A DNA stretch of 57,836 bases, from positions 1 to 57,836 of the forward strand of contig CAKUAQ010000007.1 of NCBI GenBank assembly GCA_934636435.1, given 5' to 3'. The notes under the pieces are model-generated. The model made no database searches and was not told the origin of the DNA. It saw only the letters and a list, made by a program, of their open reading frames with translations. Below are positions 7,493 through 16,622 of the stretch, piece by piece. A program made the translations under genes and the position numbers. The DNA is from an uncultured Eubacteriales bacterium (lineage in GTDB: Bacteria > Bacillota > Clostridia > Oscillospirales > Acutalibacteraceae). Position 1 is the first letter of the stretch. Each line of letters begins with the position of its first letter.

Positions 7493-8211
7493 TCCGGATC
7501 CTGTATGAAGATAAGAGCTTAGTGGTGTGCGAAAAGCCGGTGGGAGTGCTGTCTGCCCCCGAGCCGGGAAAACGGCGGAATATGCCCGCCCTGCTGCAAA
7601 AGCAGACCGGCGCCTACCGCATCGACGTCATTCACCGGCTGGATCAGCCGGTAGGCGGCGTGATGGTATACAGCAAGAGCGACCGGGTGACCCCGGGGCT
7701 GTACCGGCAGATGGCAGGGCACCACTTCATCAAGGAATATCTGGCGGTGGTGTGCGGCGTTCCCGCCCAGCCCGCCGGCACATGGACAGACTGGCTGCTG
7801 AAGGACCGCCAGCGGTGCAAATCCCGCCCGGTGCGCCCCGGTACGCCGGGGGCAAAGGAGGCGCGGCTGACCTATCGGCTGCTGGCCGCGGCAGAAGCCC
7901 CACAGGGTCCGCTCAGTCTCTTAAAGGTGCGGCTGCACACCGGCCGCACCCACCAGATCCGGGTGCAATGCGCCAGCCGGCGGCTGCCCCTGCTGGGGGA
8001 CGAAAAGTACGGCGGACGAGCGGATGACGGCTTCCGGGGGCTGGGGCTGTGGTCCTATCATCTGGCCTTCCGGCACCCGGTTGGGCGGCGGACGGTGGAC
8101 GAGACCTGTCCGCCGCCCCGCGCCTATCCATGGACGCTGTTTGACCCGGCGGTGTTTGCCCGGCCGATTGATACCAACGAGGAGCCGGAATCGGCGGAAA
8201 AGGAGCGTTGA
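7489..8211 (+). CDS. RluA-family pseudouridine synthase, 240 aa
   Basis: The protein begins MIRILYEDKSLVVCEKPVGV, as RluA enzymes without an S4 domain do. The catalytic motif is IDVIHRLDQPVGGVM, with the active aspartate of HRLD. The later motifs VRLHTGRTHQIRVQ and LPLLGDEKYGG are present. It should convert specific uridines of rRNA or tRNA to pseudouridine in the cytoplasm. The target site cannot be read from sequence. The length matches the short RluA subgroup. It overlaps the DUF1643 gene by 4 bases and is followed at once by the GH13 gene. Confidence 0.9.
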   Translation: MIRILYEDKSLVVCEKPVGVLSAPEPGKRRNMPALLQKQTGAYRIDVIHRLDQPVGGVMVYSKSDRVTPGLYRQMAGHHFIKEYLAVVCGVPAQPAGTWTDWLLKDRQRCKSRPVRPGTPGAKEARLTYRLLAAAEAPQGPLSLLKVRLHTGRTHQIRVQCASRRLPLLGDEKYGGRADDGFRGLGLWSYHLAFRHPVGRRTVDETCPPPRAYPWTLFDPAVFARPIDTNEEPESAEKER

Positions 8212-8213
8212 CC

Positions 8214-10109
8214 ATGCCGGAATTGTTTGATTCCCGGAATTTGAATTACCGCGCCCCCTTTGGGGCGGTGGCGGTGGGGACAGAGGTGCTGTTCCGTATC
8301 TGCCTGCCCCGGAATTGGGGCTGCCACGCCGCCGCTCTGCTCATCACCCGGGACGACCGGCCGGAGCAGTTTAACGGGATGTTCTGGGCGGGGATGTGCG
8401 GCGATGACCGCGAGTGGTGGGATGTGCGCTTCACCCCCACCGAGGCGGCGGTGTATTTCTATGGCTTTCAGCTGGAGCTGGCGCTGGGCACCGGCTGGCT
8501 GGTGCGCCGCCCCGACGGCCGGGCGGAATATTCTTATATATCCAAAACCCCTCAATGGCAGTTGACCGCCTATGCGGCGGAGTTCACCACCCCCGATTGG
8601 CTGGCGGGGGGCATTTTCTATCAGATTTTTCCCGACCGGTTCGCCGCCTCCGGGCAGCCGAAAGAGAACGTCCCCGCCGACCGGGTGCTGCACGAGCGCT
8701 GGGACGAGGAGATCGTCTGGCAGCCCGACCCACAGGGACGGGTGCGGAACAACGATTATTTCGGCGGTGATCTGGCGGGGATTACCGACCGGCTGGACTA
8801 TCTGGCGGGGCTGGGGGTCACCTGTCTGTACCTTAACCCCATTTTTGAGGCCCACTCCAACCACCGCTACGATACGGCGGACTATACCCGGGTGGACCCG
8901 CTGCTGGGAACGGAGGAGGATCTGCGCCGCCTGACCCGGGAGGCGCAGCGCCGGGGCATCCGGATCATTCTGGACGGCGTATTCAGCCACACCGGCGCGG
9001 ACAGCGTATATTTTAACCGGGAGCACCGCTATCCCGACGAGGGAGCGTATAACAGCCTGTCCTCCCCCTATCGCAGCTGGTATCAGTTCGACCGCTGGCC
9101 CCGGGAATACCACTCCTGGTGGGGCTTTGACACTCTGCCGGAGGTCAATGAGCTGGACCCTGCCTTTCTCCGGTATATCACGGGAGAAGCCGGCGTATTG
9201 GAGCAATGGCAGCGGGACGGTACGGCCGGCTGGCGACTGGATGTGGCGGACGAGCTGCCCGACGGCTTTCTGGACGCCCTGCGGCGGCGGGTGAAAGCCG
9301 CCGACCCGGACGCGCTGGTGCTGGGAGAGGTCTGGGAGGACGCCAGCAACAAGGAGAGCTACGGCCACCGTCGCCGGTATCTGCTGGGACAGCAGCTGGA
9401 CAGCGTAATGAACTATCCCTTCCGGCAGGCGGTGCTGGGCTTTTTGCTGGAGGGCGGCCGGGCGCACTTTTTCGACCCGGTGCTGTCCATTCTCGAGCAC
9501 TATCCGCCCCAGGTGCTGCGGCTGCTGATGAACCACATCGGCACCCACGACACCGAGCGGGCGCTGACCCTCTTGGGAGGAGAGCCCAGCCGGGGCCGAG
9601 GGCGCAGCTGGCAGGCAGCGCAGATCCTGTCCCCCGCTCAGCGGCAGACGGCGGTAGCCCGGCTCAAGCTGGCGACGCTGCTGCAATTCTCTCTGCCGGG
9701 GGTCCCCTGCATCTATTACGGAGACGAGGCGGGCATGGAGGGCTATAAAGATCCCTTCAACCGCCGCACTTATCCCTGGGGCCGGGAGGATGCGGAACTG
9801 CTTGCCTGGTATCGGACGCTGGGGTGCTGCCGGCGGCAGCAGCCGGCGCTGGCGCAGGGCAGCTTCACACCCCTGCCCTCCGGCGAGGAGATCGTCGCCT
9901 ATATCCGGGGCGAGGGGGCGCAGGCACTGCTGTGCGCCGTCAACCGGGCAGATACGGAGCACACCCTGCTGCTGCCCCCGGAATGGGCGGACGGCCGGCT
10001 GCTGTGCGGCGACGGTGCCTGCCGGGAGCGGGTGCTGTACCTGCCTCCCATGGGCGGCGTATGGCTCCGAAAAGCGATCGAAAAAGAAAGGGATCCCGAA
10101 ACACCATGA
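8214..10109 (+). CDS. GH13 alpha-glycosidase of the neopullulanase/cyclomaltodextrinase type, 631 aa
   Basis: The ATG at 8214 lies 8 bases after AAGGAG. A TTG at 8208 is open but less likely. An N-terminal beta domain (residues 1-~120) precedes a TIM barrel. The four GH13 regions are visible: DGVFSHTG, GWRLDVADE (nucleophile D343), VLGEVWEDA (acid/base E372) and HIGTHDTE (D446). The barrel's LNPIFEAHSNHRYDTADY is typical of this subgroup. A C-terminal beta domain ends the protein. There is no signal peptide, so it should split maltodextrins or alpha-glucosides inside the cell. It overlaps the transporter gene by 4 bases (ATGA), which links uptake and hydrolysis. Confidence 0.92.
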   Translation: MPELFDSRNLNYRAPFGAVAVGTEVLFRICLPRNWGCHAAALLITRDDRPEQFNGMFWAGMCGDDREWWDVRFTPTEAAVYFYGFQLELALGTGWLVRRPDGRAEYSYISKTPQWQLTAYAAEFTTPDWLAGGIFYQIFPDRFAASGQPKENVPADRVLHERWDEEIVWQPDPQGRVRNNDYFGGDLAGITDRLDYLAGLGVTCLYLNPIFEAHSNHRYDTADYTRVDPLLGTEEDLRRLTREAQRRGIRIILDGVFSHTGADSVYFNREHRYPDEGAYNSLSSPYRSWYQFDRWPREYHSWWGFDTLPEVNELDPAFLRYITGEAGVLEQWQRDGTAGWRLDVADELPDGFLDALRRRVKAADPDALVLGEVWEDASNKESYGHRRRYLLGQQLDSVMNYPFRQAVLGFLLEGGRAHFFDPVLSILEHYPPQVLRLLMNHIGTHDTERALTLLGGEPSRGRGRSWQAAQILSPAQRQTAVARLKLATLLQFSLPGVPCIYYGDEAGMEGYKDPFNRRTYPWGREDAELLAWYRTLGCCRRQQPALAQGSFTPLPSGEEIVAYIRGEGAQALLCAVNRADTEHTLLLPPEWADGRLLCGDGACRERVLYLPPMGGVWLRKAIEKERDPETP

Positions 10110-11293
10110 AGAAACCTGCCTATCGGAAGACCGTGGTCTGCTGCTATATCGGGTATATCGTACAGGCCGTCGTTAATAATTTTGCTCCTCTGCTGTTTAT
10201 CACTTTTCAGCAGCAATACTCGATCCCGCTGGCAAAGATCACCCTGCTCATCACGGTGAATTTTCTCATTCAGCTGGGGGTGGACCTCTCCTCCGCCTGG
10301 TTCATCGACCGCATCGGCTACCGGGCCAGTATGCTGATCGCCCATGGCCTGTCCATGGCCGGTCTTTTGCTGCTGACGGTGCTGCCGGAGCTGCTGCCCG
10401 ACCCGTTTATCGGCATTCTTTTGTCGGTGGCGGTATACGCCATAGGCGGCGGATTGCTGGAGGTGGTGGTCAGTCCTCTGGTGGAGGCGTGTCCCACCGA
10501 AAACAAGGAGCAGTCCATGAGCCTGCTCCACTCCTTCTATTGCTGGGGACATATGGGGGTGGTGCTGCTGTCCACCGGCTTCTTCGCCCTGTGCGGGATC
10601 GAGCATTGGAAGTGGCTGGCCCTCCTTTGGGCAGCGGTGCCGCTGATCAATCTGCTGCTGTTCACTCGTGCCCCCATTTATACGCTGAACGAAGAGACTG
10701 CGCAGGGCCTATCGGTGCGGCAGCTGTTCTCCCGGAGGTTTTTCTGGCTGCTGATGCTGATGATGCTGTGCGCCGGAGCCAGCGAACAGGCGGTGAGCCA
10801 ATGGGCCTCCGCCTTCGCCGAAAAGGGGCTGGGTCTGAGCAAATCGCTGGGCGATCTGGCCGGACCGATGACCTTTGCGGCGCTCATGGGAGTGTCCCGG
10901 CTGCTGTACGGGAAATACGGAGCGCGGCTGGAGCTGCGCCGCAGCATGGCGGTCAGCGCCCTTTTGTGCGCCGCCGCATATTTGTGCATTGCGCTGGTGC
11001 CGTCCCCGGTGATGGGTCTGGTGGGCTGTGCCGTATGCGGCTTCTCGGTCGGGATCTTCTGGCCGGGCACATTCAGCATCGCCGCCGATTCCCTCAAGGG
11101 CGGCGGTACCGCCCTGTTTGCGCTGCTGGCGCTGGCGGGAGATCTGGGCTGTGCCGGAGGCCCCACTCTGGCGGGGCTGGTATCCAGCGCCCGCGGCAAC
11201 GATCTGCGGGCGGGAATCCTGGCGGCGCTGTGCTTTCCGGCGGTGATGCTGGTGTGTCTCCTCCTGTTGCGACGCAGCCGTAAAAAGGAATAA
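10106..11293 (+). CDS. Major facilitator superfamily transporter, 395 aa
   Basis: About twelve hydrophobic helices in two halves, with IDRIGYRASMLIAHGLSMAG as the loop 2-3 signature and a matching loop in the second half (YGKYGARLELRR). The half after helix 6 begins near FSRRFFWLLMLMMLCAGASE. It resembles sugar or metabolite symporters of the FucP/YfcJ kind, but no substrate residue can be named. The start codon overlaps the GH13 stop. The best guess from context is uptake of an oligosaccharide for the GH13 enzyme and the alpha-galactosidase. Confidence 0.85.
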   Translation: MKKPAYRKTVVCCYIGYIVQAVVNNFAPLLFITFQQQYSIPLAKITLLITVNFLIQLGVDLSSAWFIDRIGYRASMLIAHGLSMAGLLLLTVLPELLPDPFIGILLSVAVYAIGGGLLEVVVSPLVEACPTENKEQSMSLLHSFYCWGHMGVVLLSTGFFALCGIEHWKWLALLWAAVPLINLLLFTRAPIYTLNEETAQGLSVRQLFSRRFFWLLMLMMLCAGASEQAVSQWASAFAEKGLGLSKSLGDLAGPMTFAALMGVSRLLYGKYGARLELRRSMAVSALLCAAAYLCIALVPSPVMGLVGCAVCGFSVGIFWPGTFSIAADSLKGGGTALFALLALAGDLGCAGGPTLAGLVSSARGNDLRAGILAALCFPAVMLVCLLLLRRSRKKE

Positions 11294-11322
11294 CGCTGCA
11301 TCAACTATCCATGCGTTTTCCC

Positions 11323-11351
11323 TTGCCTTTTGTAGGAAAGTATGGTAGAAT
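11323..11351 (+). promoter_or_regulatory. Sigma-A-type promoter of the alpha-galactosidase gene
   Basis: TTGCCT (11323-11328), a 17-base spacer and TAGAAT (11346-11351) lie in the 100-base gap before the ATG at 11394. The gene can therefore be expressed separately from the transporter upstream. Confidence 0.65.
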
Positions 11352-11393
11352 TTCCTCATATCACAGAAACAGCGCCGAAGGAGATGGAAGTAT

Positions 11394-13586
11394 ATGTCAA
11401 TCCAATTCTGCAGAGAACGAAATCAGTTCTATCTGCACACTGCACATACCAGCTATATCATTGAACTGCTGGACGGGCGCATTCCCATGCACGCCTATTG
11501 GGGCAAGCGGCTGGAGGATCTGCCGCCCATGCGGGAATGGCACTCCCCGCACGTCAATTGCTTTACACCGTTCGATACCGGGGTCGACGACAGCACCACC
11601 TACGGATGCACCGGCAATCTGCCTCTGGAATTTCCAGTCTACGGCACCGGCGACTATCGGGAGACGGCCCTGCTGCTCAGCAACGCCGACGGCTCCCGGG
11701 TGAGCCGCCCGGAATATGTACGCCATACCATCACCACCGGAAAGCCCCGGCTGGAGGGGCTGCCCGCCACCTATGGCGAGGCGGAGGAGGTATCCACGCT
11801 GGTGCTGTTTCTGCGGGATGCCCTGACCGGGCTGGAGGTGGAGCTGTCTTACAGCGCCTTTGAGCAGGAGGACGCCATCGCCCGCAGCGTGCGGGTGACA
11901 AACGGCGGCGACGCGGCCGTCCGGCTGCATAAGCTGTCCAGCGCCTGTGTGGATATCGGCGACGGCAGCGATCTGGAGCTGCTGCACCTCCACGGGATAT
12001 GGGGACGGGAGCGGCATATCGAGCGCAAGCCCCTCATCACCGGCATTCAGAAGATCGACTCCAAGCGCGGCTCCAGCAGCCATGCCCATAACCCTTTCCT
12101 GGCGCTGGCGGACAAGCATACCACCGAGACCGCCGGCGACGCCTACGGCTTCAGTCTGGTATACAGCGGCAGCTTTGAGATGGGCGTGGAGCGGGACACC
12201 TATATCGGCACACGGGTGCTGATGGGGATCAACAGCTTCGATTTCGGCTGGAAGCTGGAGAGCGGCGAAAGCTTTCAGGCACCCGAGGCGGTGCTGGTGT
12301 ATTCCGATGCAGGTCTCGGCGAGATGTCCCGCCGATTCCATCGGCTGTACCGGCAGCACCTGTGCCGGGGCAAATACCGGGATAACCCCCGCCCGGTGCT
12401 GGTGAATAACTGGGAGGGCACCTATTTCGACTTCAATGAAGAAAAGCTGCTGGCCATTGCCGAAAAAGCTAAAGAGCTGGACATTGATATGCTGGTGCTG
12501 GACGACGGCTGGTTCGGCAAGCGCAACAACGACGACTGCTCCCTGGGCGACTGGGTGTGCAACACCGAGAAGCTGCCCCACGGACTGAAGGGACTGGGCG
12601 ATAAGCTGAATGCCATGGGGATGCAGTTCGGTCTGTGGTTTGAGCCGGAGATGATCTCCCCCGACAGTGACCTGTACCGAGAGCACCCGGATTGGTGCAT
12701 CCATGCGCCGCACCGCTCCCGCAGCGAGAGCCGTCGGCAGCTGATGCTGGACCTGTCCCGGGACGAGGTGTGCGACTATATCACCGAGGCGGTGGCATCG
12801 GTGCTGGAGAGCGCCCCCATCGCCTATGTGAAGTGGGATTTCAACCGTAATGTGGCGGAGCTGGGCAATCCGGAGCTGCCCGCCGACCGGCAGCAGGAGC
12901 AGCTGCACCGGTATGTGCTGGGGCTGTATCGGGTGCTGGAGACCCTCACCGCCCGGTTCCCGGAGGTGCTGTTTGAGAGCTGCTCCGGCGGCGGCGGTCG
13001 GTTCGATGCCGGTATGCTCTATTATATGCCCCAGACCTGGTGCAGCGACGACACCGACGCCGTGGAACGGCTGTATATCCAGTATGGCACCAGCATGGTC
13101 TATCCGCCGGTGACGATGGGCTCCCATGTGTCCGCCTGCCCCAACCATCAGGTGGGGCGTACCACCCCCTTTAAGATGCGGGGGGATGTGGCTATGTCCG
13201 GTCAATTCGGCTATGAGCTGGATCTGTCAAAGCTCAGCGCCGAGGATCTGGCATTGGCCAAAGAACAGGTGGCTTTCTATAAGACCTATCGCTCGGTGGT
13301 GCAGCAGGGGGATATGTACCGGCTGCTGTCTCCCTTTGAGAGCGATCTGGTGGCGTGGGAGTTCCTGAAAGGGGACACAGCGCTGCTGTGCACCTTTGTG
13401 CAAAAGGGCACTCCCGCCACCTGCCCGAAGCAGGTGCGGCTGCAGGGTCTGGATCCCCGGGCCACATATGTGCAGAAGGATACCGGCGCGGCCGTTTCCG
13501 GAGCCTTTCTCATGCAGGTGGGGATCGCCTGCAACCACCGGCAGGATTACGAGAGCCAGATCCTGGTGTTTGAAAAGCAGAAATAA
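11394..13586 (+). CDS. GH36 alpha-galactosidase, 730 aa
   Basis: Length and motifs fit the tetrameric bacterial GH36 enzymes. An N-terminal beta-sandwich domain is followed by the catalytic barrel with LVLDDGWFGKRNND, LWFEPEMISPDSDL, YVKWDFNRN (nucleophile D482) and SCSGGGGRFDAGM (acid/base D538). A C-terminal beta domain closes the protein. There is no signal peptide. The reaction expected is removal of terminal alpha-1,6-galactose from raffinose-family oligosaccharides or melibiose in the cytoplasm. The ATG at 11394 follows GAAGGAG. The gene has its own promoter and a strong terminator. Confidence 0.95.
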   Translation: MSIQFCRERNQFYLHTAHTSYIIELLDGRIPMHAYWGKRLEDLPPMREWHSPHVNCFTPFDTGVDDSTTYGCTGNLPLEFPVYGTGDYRETALLLSNADGSRVSRPEYVRHTITTGKPRLEGLPATYGEAEEVSTLVLFLRDALTGLEVELSYSAFEQEDAIARSVRVTNGGDAAVRLHKLSSACVDIGDGSDLELLHLHGIWGRERHIERKPLITGIQKIDSKRGSSSHAHNPFLALADKHTTETAGDAYGFSLVYSGSFEMGVERDTYIGTRVLMGINSFDFGWKLESGESFQAPEAVLVYSDAGLGEMSRRFHRLYRQHLCRGKYRDNPRPVLVNNWEGTYFDFNEEKLLAIAEKAKELDIDMLVLDDGWFGKRNNDDCSLGDWVCNTEKLPHGLKGLGDKLNAMGMQFGLWFEPEMISPDSDLYREHPDWCIHAPHRSRSESRRQLMLDLSRDEVCDYITEAVASVLESAPIAYVKWDFNRNVAELGNPELPADRQQEQLHRYVLGLYRVLETLTARFPEVLFESCSGGGGRFDAGMLYYMPQTWCSDDTDAVERLYIQYGTSMVYPPVTMGSHVSACPNHQVGRTTPFKMRGDVAMSGQFGYELDLSKLSAEDLALAKEQVAFYKTYRSVVQQGDMYRLLSPFESDLVAWEFLKGDTALLCTFVQKGTPATCPKQVRLQGLDPRATYVQKDTGAAVSGAFLMQVGIACNHRQDYESQILVFEKQK

Positions 13587-13588
13587 GC

Positions 13589-13627
13589 AAACGGCCGGGA
13601 CGGTGTTTTACCGTCCCGGCCGTTTCT
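13589..13627 (+). terminator. Intrinsic terminator after the alpha-galactosidase gene, probably two-way
   Basis: A perfect 16-bp stem (AAACGGCCGGGACGGT at 13589-13604 with its complement at 13610-13625) is followed by CTTTG on the plus strand and TGCTTATTT on the minus strand. It can also end transcription of the convergent carboxypeptidase gene. A second hairpin (GGAGCAGCC at 13633-13641 with GGCTGCTCC at 13655-13663) follows. The rest of the gap to 13787 shows nothing else. Confidence 0.85.
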
Positions 13628-13787
13628 TTGTGGGAGCAGCCGTTCCGTCGGAGTGGCTGCTCCTTGTTCTGTTTCCGGATCCCGACCGACTCCCCGCCGA
13701 CCGGCGAATCATCCGCCCCATTCGCCGTAGGCTGCACGCCGCCGTAATCGGTTTCCCGCCATCCGGTATGGTGTCCCGCCGCTTGTG

Positions 13788-15014
13788 TTACCGCAGCAGC
13801 GCCGCCAGCAACAGCGTATATGCATAGCGGAAATCCATGCGGGGTACGTCCGCCGCCGCCCGCACGGGGTATTCGCCCACGGTATCCTCCCCTACCGTCA
13901 GCCGGAAGGACCCCACCACCTGCCCGGCCGTCACCGGCGCTTCCAGATCCTCCGCCAGTTCCCAGACCGGCTGCACCTGCTTTTCGCTCCCCTTTTTCAG
14001 CAGGATCGCCTCCGGAATATCCGCCGTCACCGCCACCTGCTCCGCCTGTCCCCGCAGCACCGGAATGGGCGCGGTCTGCCGCACCTCCTCCGGAGGCGTA
14101 TAGCTGACATAGGAGGAGAATCCATAGTCCAGCATCGCCCGGGCGCCGCCGAACCGGTCGGCGGTGGTGGCGCAGCCCAGCACCACCGCCACGAACGCCG
14201 TGCCGTCCCGCCGGGCGGTGGCAGCCAGGCAGTGGCCGGAGGCGCCGGTGGTGCCGGTTTTCAGTCCGGTGGCGCCCTTATAGTGGCGCACCAGCTTATT
14301 GGTGTTCACCAGCTGGGATTTGCCGCCCCGCAGGGTGTCCATCCAGATGGTGGTGAATTCCTGTATCTCCGGATGGGCCATCAGCTGCCGGGACATCACC
14401 GCCACATCCAGCGCGCAGGAATAACCGGTGTCGTCCAGGCCGCTGCAATCCTTAAAATGGGTATCCGCCATGCCCAGCTGCGCCGCCCGCTCGTTCATCG
14501 TCGCCACGAACGCCTCGATGGTGCCGCTGATATGCTCCGCCAGCGCGGCGCAGGCGTCGTTGGCGGAGACCACGGCGGCAGCCTTCACCAGCTCCCGCAC
14601 CGTCATGGTTTCCCCCGGCTCCAGCCAGATCTGGGACCCTCCCATAGAGGCCGCTCGTTCCGAGCAGGTCACGGATTCGTCAAAGGACAGCCGCCCCTCC
14701 CCGATAGCCTCCATTACCAGCAGCAGGGTCATCACCTTGGTCACCGAGGCAATAGGCAGATGCACGCGGGCATCCTTTTCGTACAGCACCGCGCCGCTGC
14801 TCTGATCCATCAGCACCGCCCCCTTGGCCCGAATATCCAATCCGGTGGCGGGGGTGGCCACCGCCGGCCATGCCGCCTCATCCTCCCCCAGCAGCTCCTC
14901 CAGAGCAATGCCGCTTTCCTCATCATACAGCACCCGCCCGGCGGCGCAGACCGACCAGCCGTTTATCAGCACCGCCGTTACCGCCAGCACCGCCATCCAT
15001 TGGCGCAGTTTCAT
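13788..15014 (-). CDS. D-alanyl-D-alanine carboxypeptidase (penicillin-binding protein 5/DacF type), 408 aa
   Basis: A signal peptide (residues 1-~24) ends near VCAAG. The serine peptidase domain has all three active-site motifs: S90-V-T-K93, S150-A-N and KTGTTG. The C-terminal ~100 residues form the beta domain of the DacF/PBP5 family. It trims the terminal D-alanine from peptidoglycan stem peptides outside the membrane. The end of the protein (YAYTLLLAALLR) looks like a short amphipathic anchor. Divergent from murC, another peptidoglycan gene. Start ATG 15014 after AAGGGG. Confidence 0.92.
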   Translation of the reverse strand: MKLRQWMAVLAVTAVLINGWSVCAAGRVLYDEESGIALEELLGEDEAAWPAVATPATGLDIRAKGAVLMDQSSGAVLYEKDARVHLPIASVTKVMTLLLVMEAIGEGRLSFDESVTCSERAASMGGSQIWLEPGETMTVRELVKAAAVVSANDACAALAEHISGTIEAFVATMNERAAQLGMADTHFKDCSGLDDTGYSCALDVAVMSRQLMAHPEIQEFTTIWMDTLRGGKSQLVNTNKLVRHYKGATGLKTGTTGASGHCLAATARRDGTAFVAVVLGCATTADRFGGARAMLDYGFSSYVSYTPPEEVRQTAPIPVLRGQAEQVAVTADIPEAILLKKGSEKQVQPVWELAEDLEAPVTAGQVVGSFRLTVGEDTVGEYPVRAAADVPRMDFRYAYTLLLAALLR

Positions 15015-15162
15015 ACTCGTTTACCCCTTTCCGCTTCCGTTCTGCTTTCATGTATATGGACGGCGAACGAAAAAAATTGCACAAATCCGTCAAAAGGTAT
15101 TTATTTTTGCGGCGGAAAGCAATATAATGGATAGGAATTGATGCAGAAAGGAATCTGAATCT

Positions 15163-16545
15163 ATGACCGATCTGAACCACCCGCTGGATGGGGTGCGCCG
15201 GGTCCATTTCGTGGGCATCGGCGGCTCCGGTATGAGTCCGCTGGCAGAGATTCTACATGCCAGGGGCTATCAGCTCACCGGCTCTGACAATAACGAATCC
15301 GACAACCTGAACCGCATCCGGGCGCTGGGCATCCCGGTGACCATGGGACACGCCGCCGAAAATATCGACGGCGCGGAGCTGGTGGTGTATACCGTCGCTA
15401 TCCCCGCCGACAACCCGGAGCTGGTGGCCGCCCGGGAGCGGGGGATCCCGCTGCTGGAACGGGCGAAGCTCTTAGGCTGGATCACCCGGCAATATAAGAC
15501 CTCGGTAGCCGTGGCAGGCACCCACGGCAAAACCACCTCCACCTCCATGCTCAGTCAGATCCTCCTGCAGGCGGGTGCCGACCCCAGCCTGTTCATCGGC
15601 GGGCGGCTGCCTCTCATCGGCGCCAATGGCCACGCCGGCACCGGCGATACCATGGTGTGCGAGGCGTGCGAATTCAAGGATCATTATCTGGAGATGACCC
15701 CCACCGTCGGCGTGATCCTCAATGTGGACGCCGACCATCTGGACTATTTCGGCGATCTGGACGGGGTGATCCGGTCATTCCACCGGTTTGCGGAGCAGAC
15801 CACCGACACGGTGATCTATAATGCCGACGACGCCAACACCCGCCGGGCGCTGGAGGGCATCACCGGCAAGACACTGATATCCTTCGGGCTGTCCGACGGC
15901 TGCAACTGGCAAGCCAGAAACATCCGCACCGAGCGGGGCGCATTCGGGGTCTATGACCTGTGGCATGCCGGCGAGCGGCTGGGCGAGATCCATCTGGGCG
16001 TACCCGGAATGCACAATGTAGGCAACTCGCTGGCGGTGGCTGCCGCCGCCCATCGGTGCGGGATGGATTTTGCCGCCATCGAGGCGGGCATCCGCGCTTT
16101 CCGAGGGGCCGGACGGCGGTTTGAATTTCTCGGCGAATACGCCGGGGTGACGATAGCGGACGATTATGCCCACCACCCCACCGAGATCGCCGCCACCCTC
16201 AAGGCGGCGAGAGAACTGGAGCACCGCGAGGTGTGGGCGATATTCCAGCCCTTCACCTATTCCCGCACCGCCCGCCATCTGGAGGGCTTTGCCGAGGCGC
16301 TGGATCACGCCGATCACGCCGTGGTCAGTGACATCATGGGCAGTCGGGAGGTCAACGAGTGGAATGTTCACGCCCGGCAGATCACCGACCGGATGCAGCA
16401 TGGGATATACCTGCCCACCTTCCCGGAGATCGCGGACTATGTAGCGGCGCGGGTACAGCCCGGCGACCTGGTGCTGACCATGGGCGGCGGCGACGTGTAT
16501 AAATGCGCCCGCATGGTGATCACCAAGCTGAAAGAAAAGGGATAA
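15163..16545 (+). CDS. murC: UDP-N-acetylmuramate--L-alanine ligase
   Basis: MurC adds L-alanine to UDP-N-acetylmuramic acid using ATP, the first amino-acid step of peptidoglycan precursor synthesis. The N-terminal UDP-binding domain has VHFVGIGGSGMSPLAEIL. The ATP loop is GTHGKTT (119-125). The central domain carries NVDADHLDYF and the C-terminal domain carries DDYAHHPTEI, which distinguishes MurC from other Mur ligases. At 460 residues it has the usual length. The start ATG 15163 follows AAAGGA. A TATAAT near 15122 may be its -10 box, but no good -35 box is visible. Confidence 0.96.
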   Translation: MTDLNHPLDGVRRVHFVGIGGSGMSPLAEILHARGYQLTGSDNNESDNLNRIRALGIPVTMGHAAENIDGAELVVYTVAIPADNPELVAARERGIPLLERAKLLGWITRQYKTSVAVAGTHGKTTSTSMLSQILLQAGADPSLFIGGRLPLIGANGHAGTGDTMVCEACEFKDHYLEMTPTVGVILNVDADHLDYFGDLDGVIRSFHRFAEQTTDTVIYNADDANTRRALEGITGKTLISFGLSDGCNWQARNIRTERGAFGVYDLWHAGERLGEIHLGVPGMHNVGNSLAVAAAAHRCGMDFAAIEAGIRAFRGAGRRFEFLGEYAGVTIADDYAHHPTEIAATLKAARELEHREVWAIFQPFTYSRTARHLEGFAEALDHADHAVVSDIMGSREVNEWNVHARQITDRMQHGIYLPTFPEIADYVAARVQPGDLVLTMGGGDVYKCARMVITKLKEKG

Positions 16546-16549
16546 ACCC

Positions 16550-16583
16550 GGGGCTGCGGTCATATGACCGCAGCCCCTTTTGG
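16550..16583 (+). terminator. Intrinsic terminator after murC
   Basis: A fully palindromic 28-base stem (16550-16577, half-site GGGGCTGCGGTCAT) is followed by TTTTGG. It lies between convergent murC and the isomerase-like gene that ends at 16623. Confidence 0.85.
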
Positions 16584-16622
16584 TGTTAACGACCCCCCGG
16601 CTTTGCCGGTGGTTTTGATTCA

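Noticed and set aside
8208..8213. TTG start for the GH13 gene
   Set aside because: ATG 8214 has better spacing from AAGGAG and is the stronger start codon.
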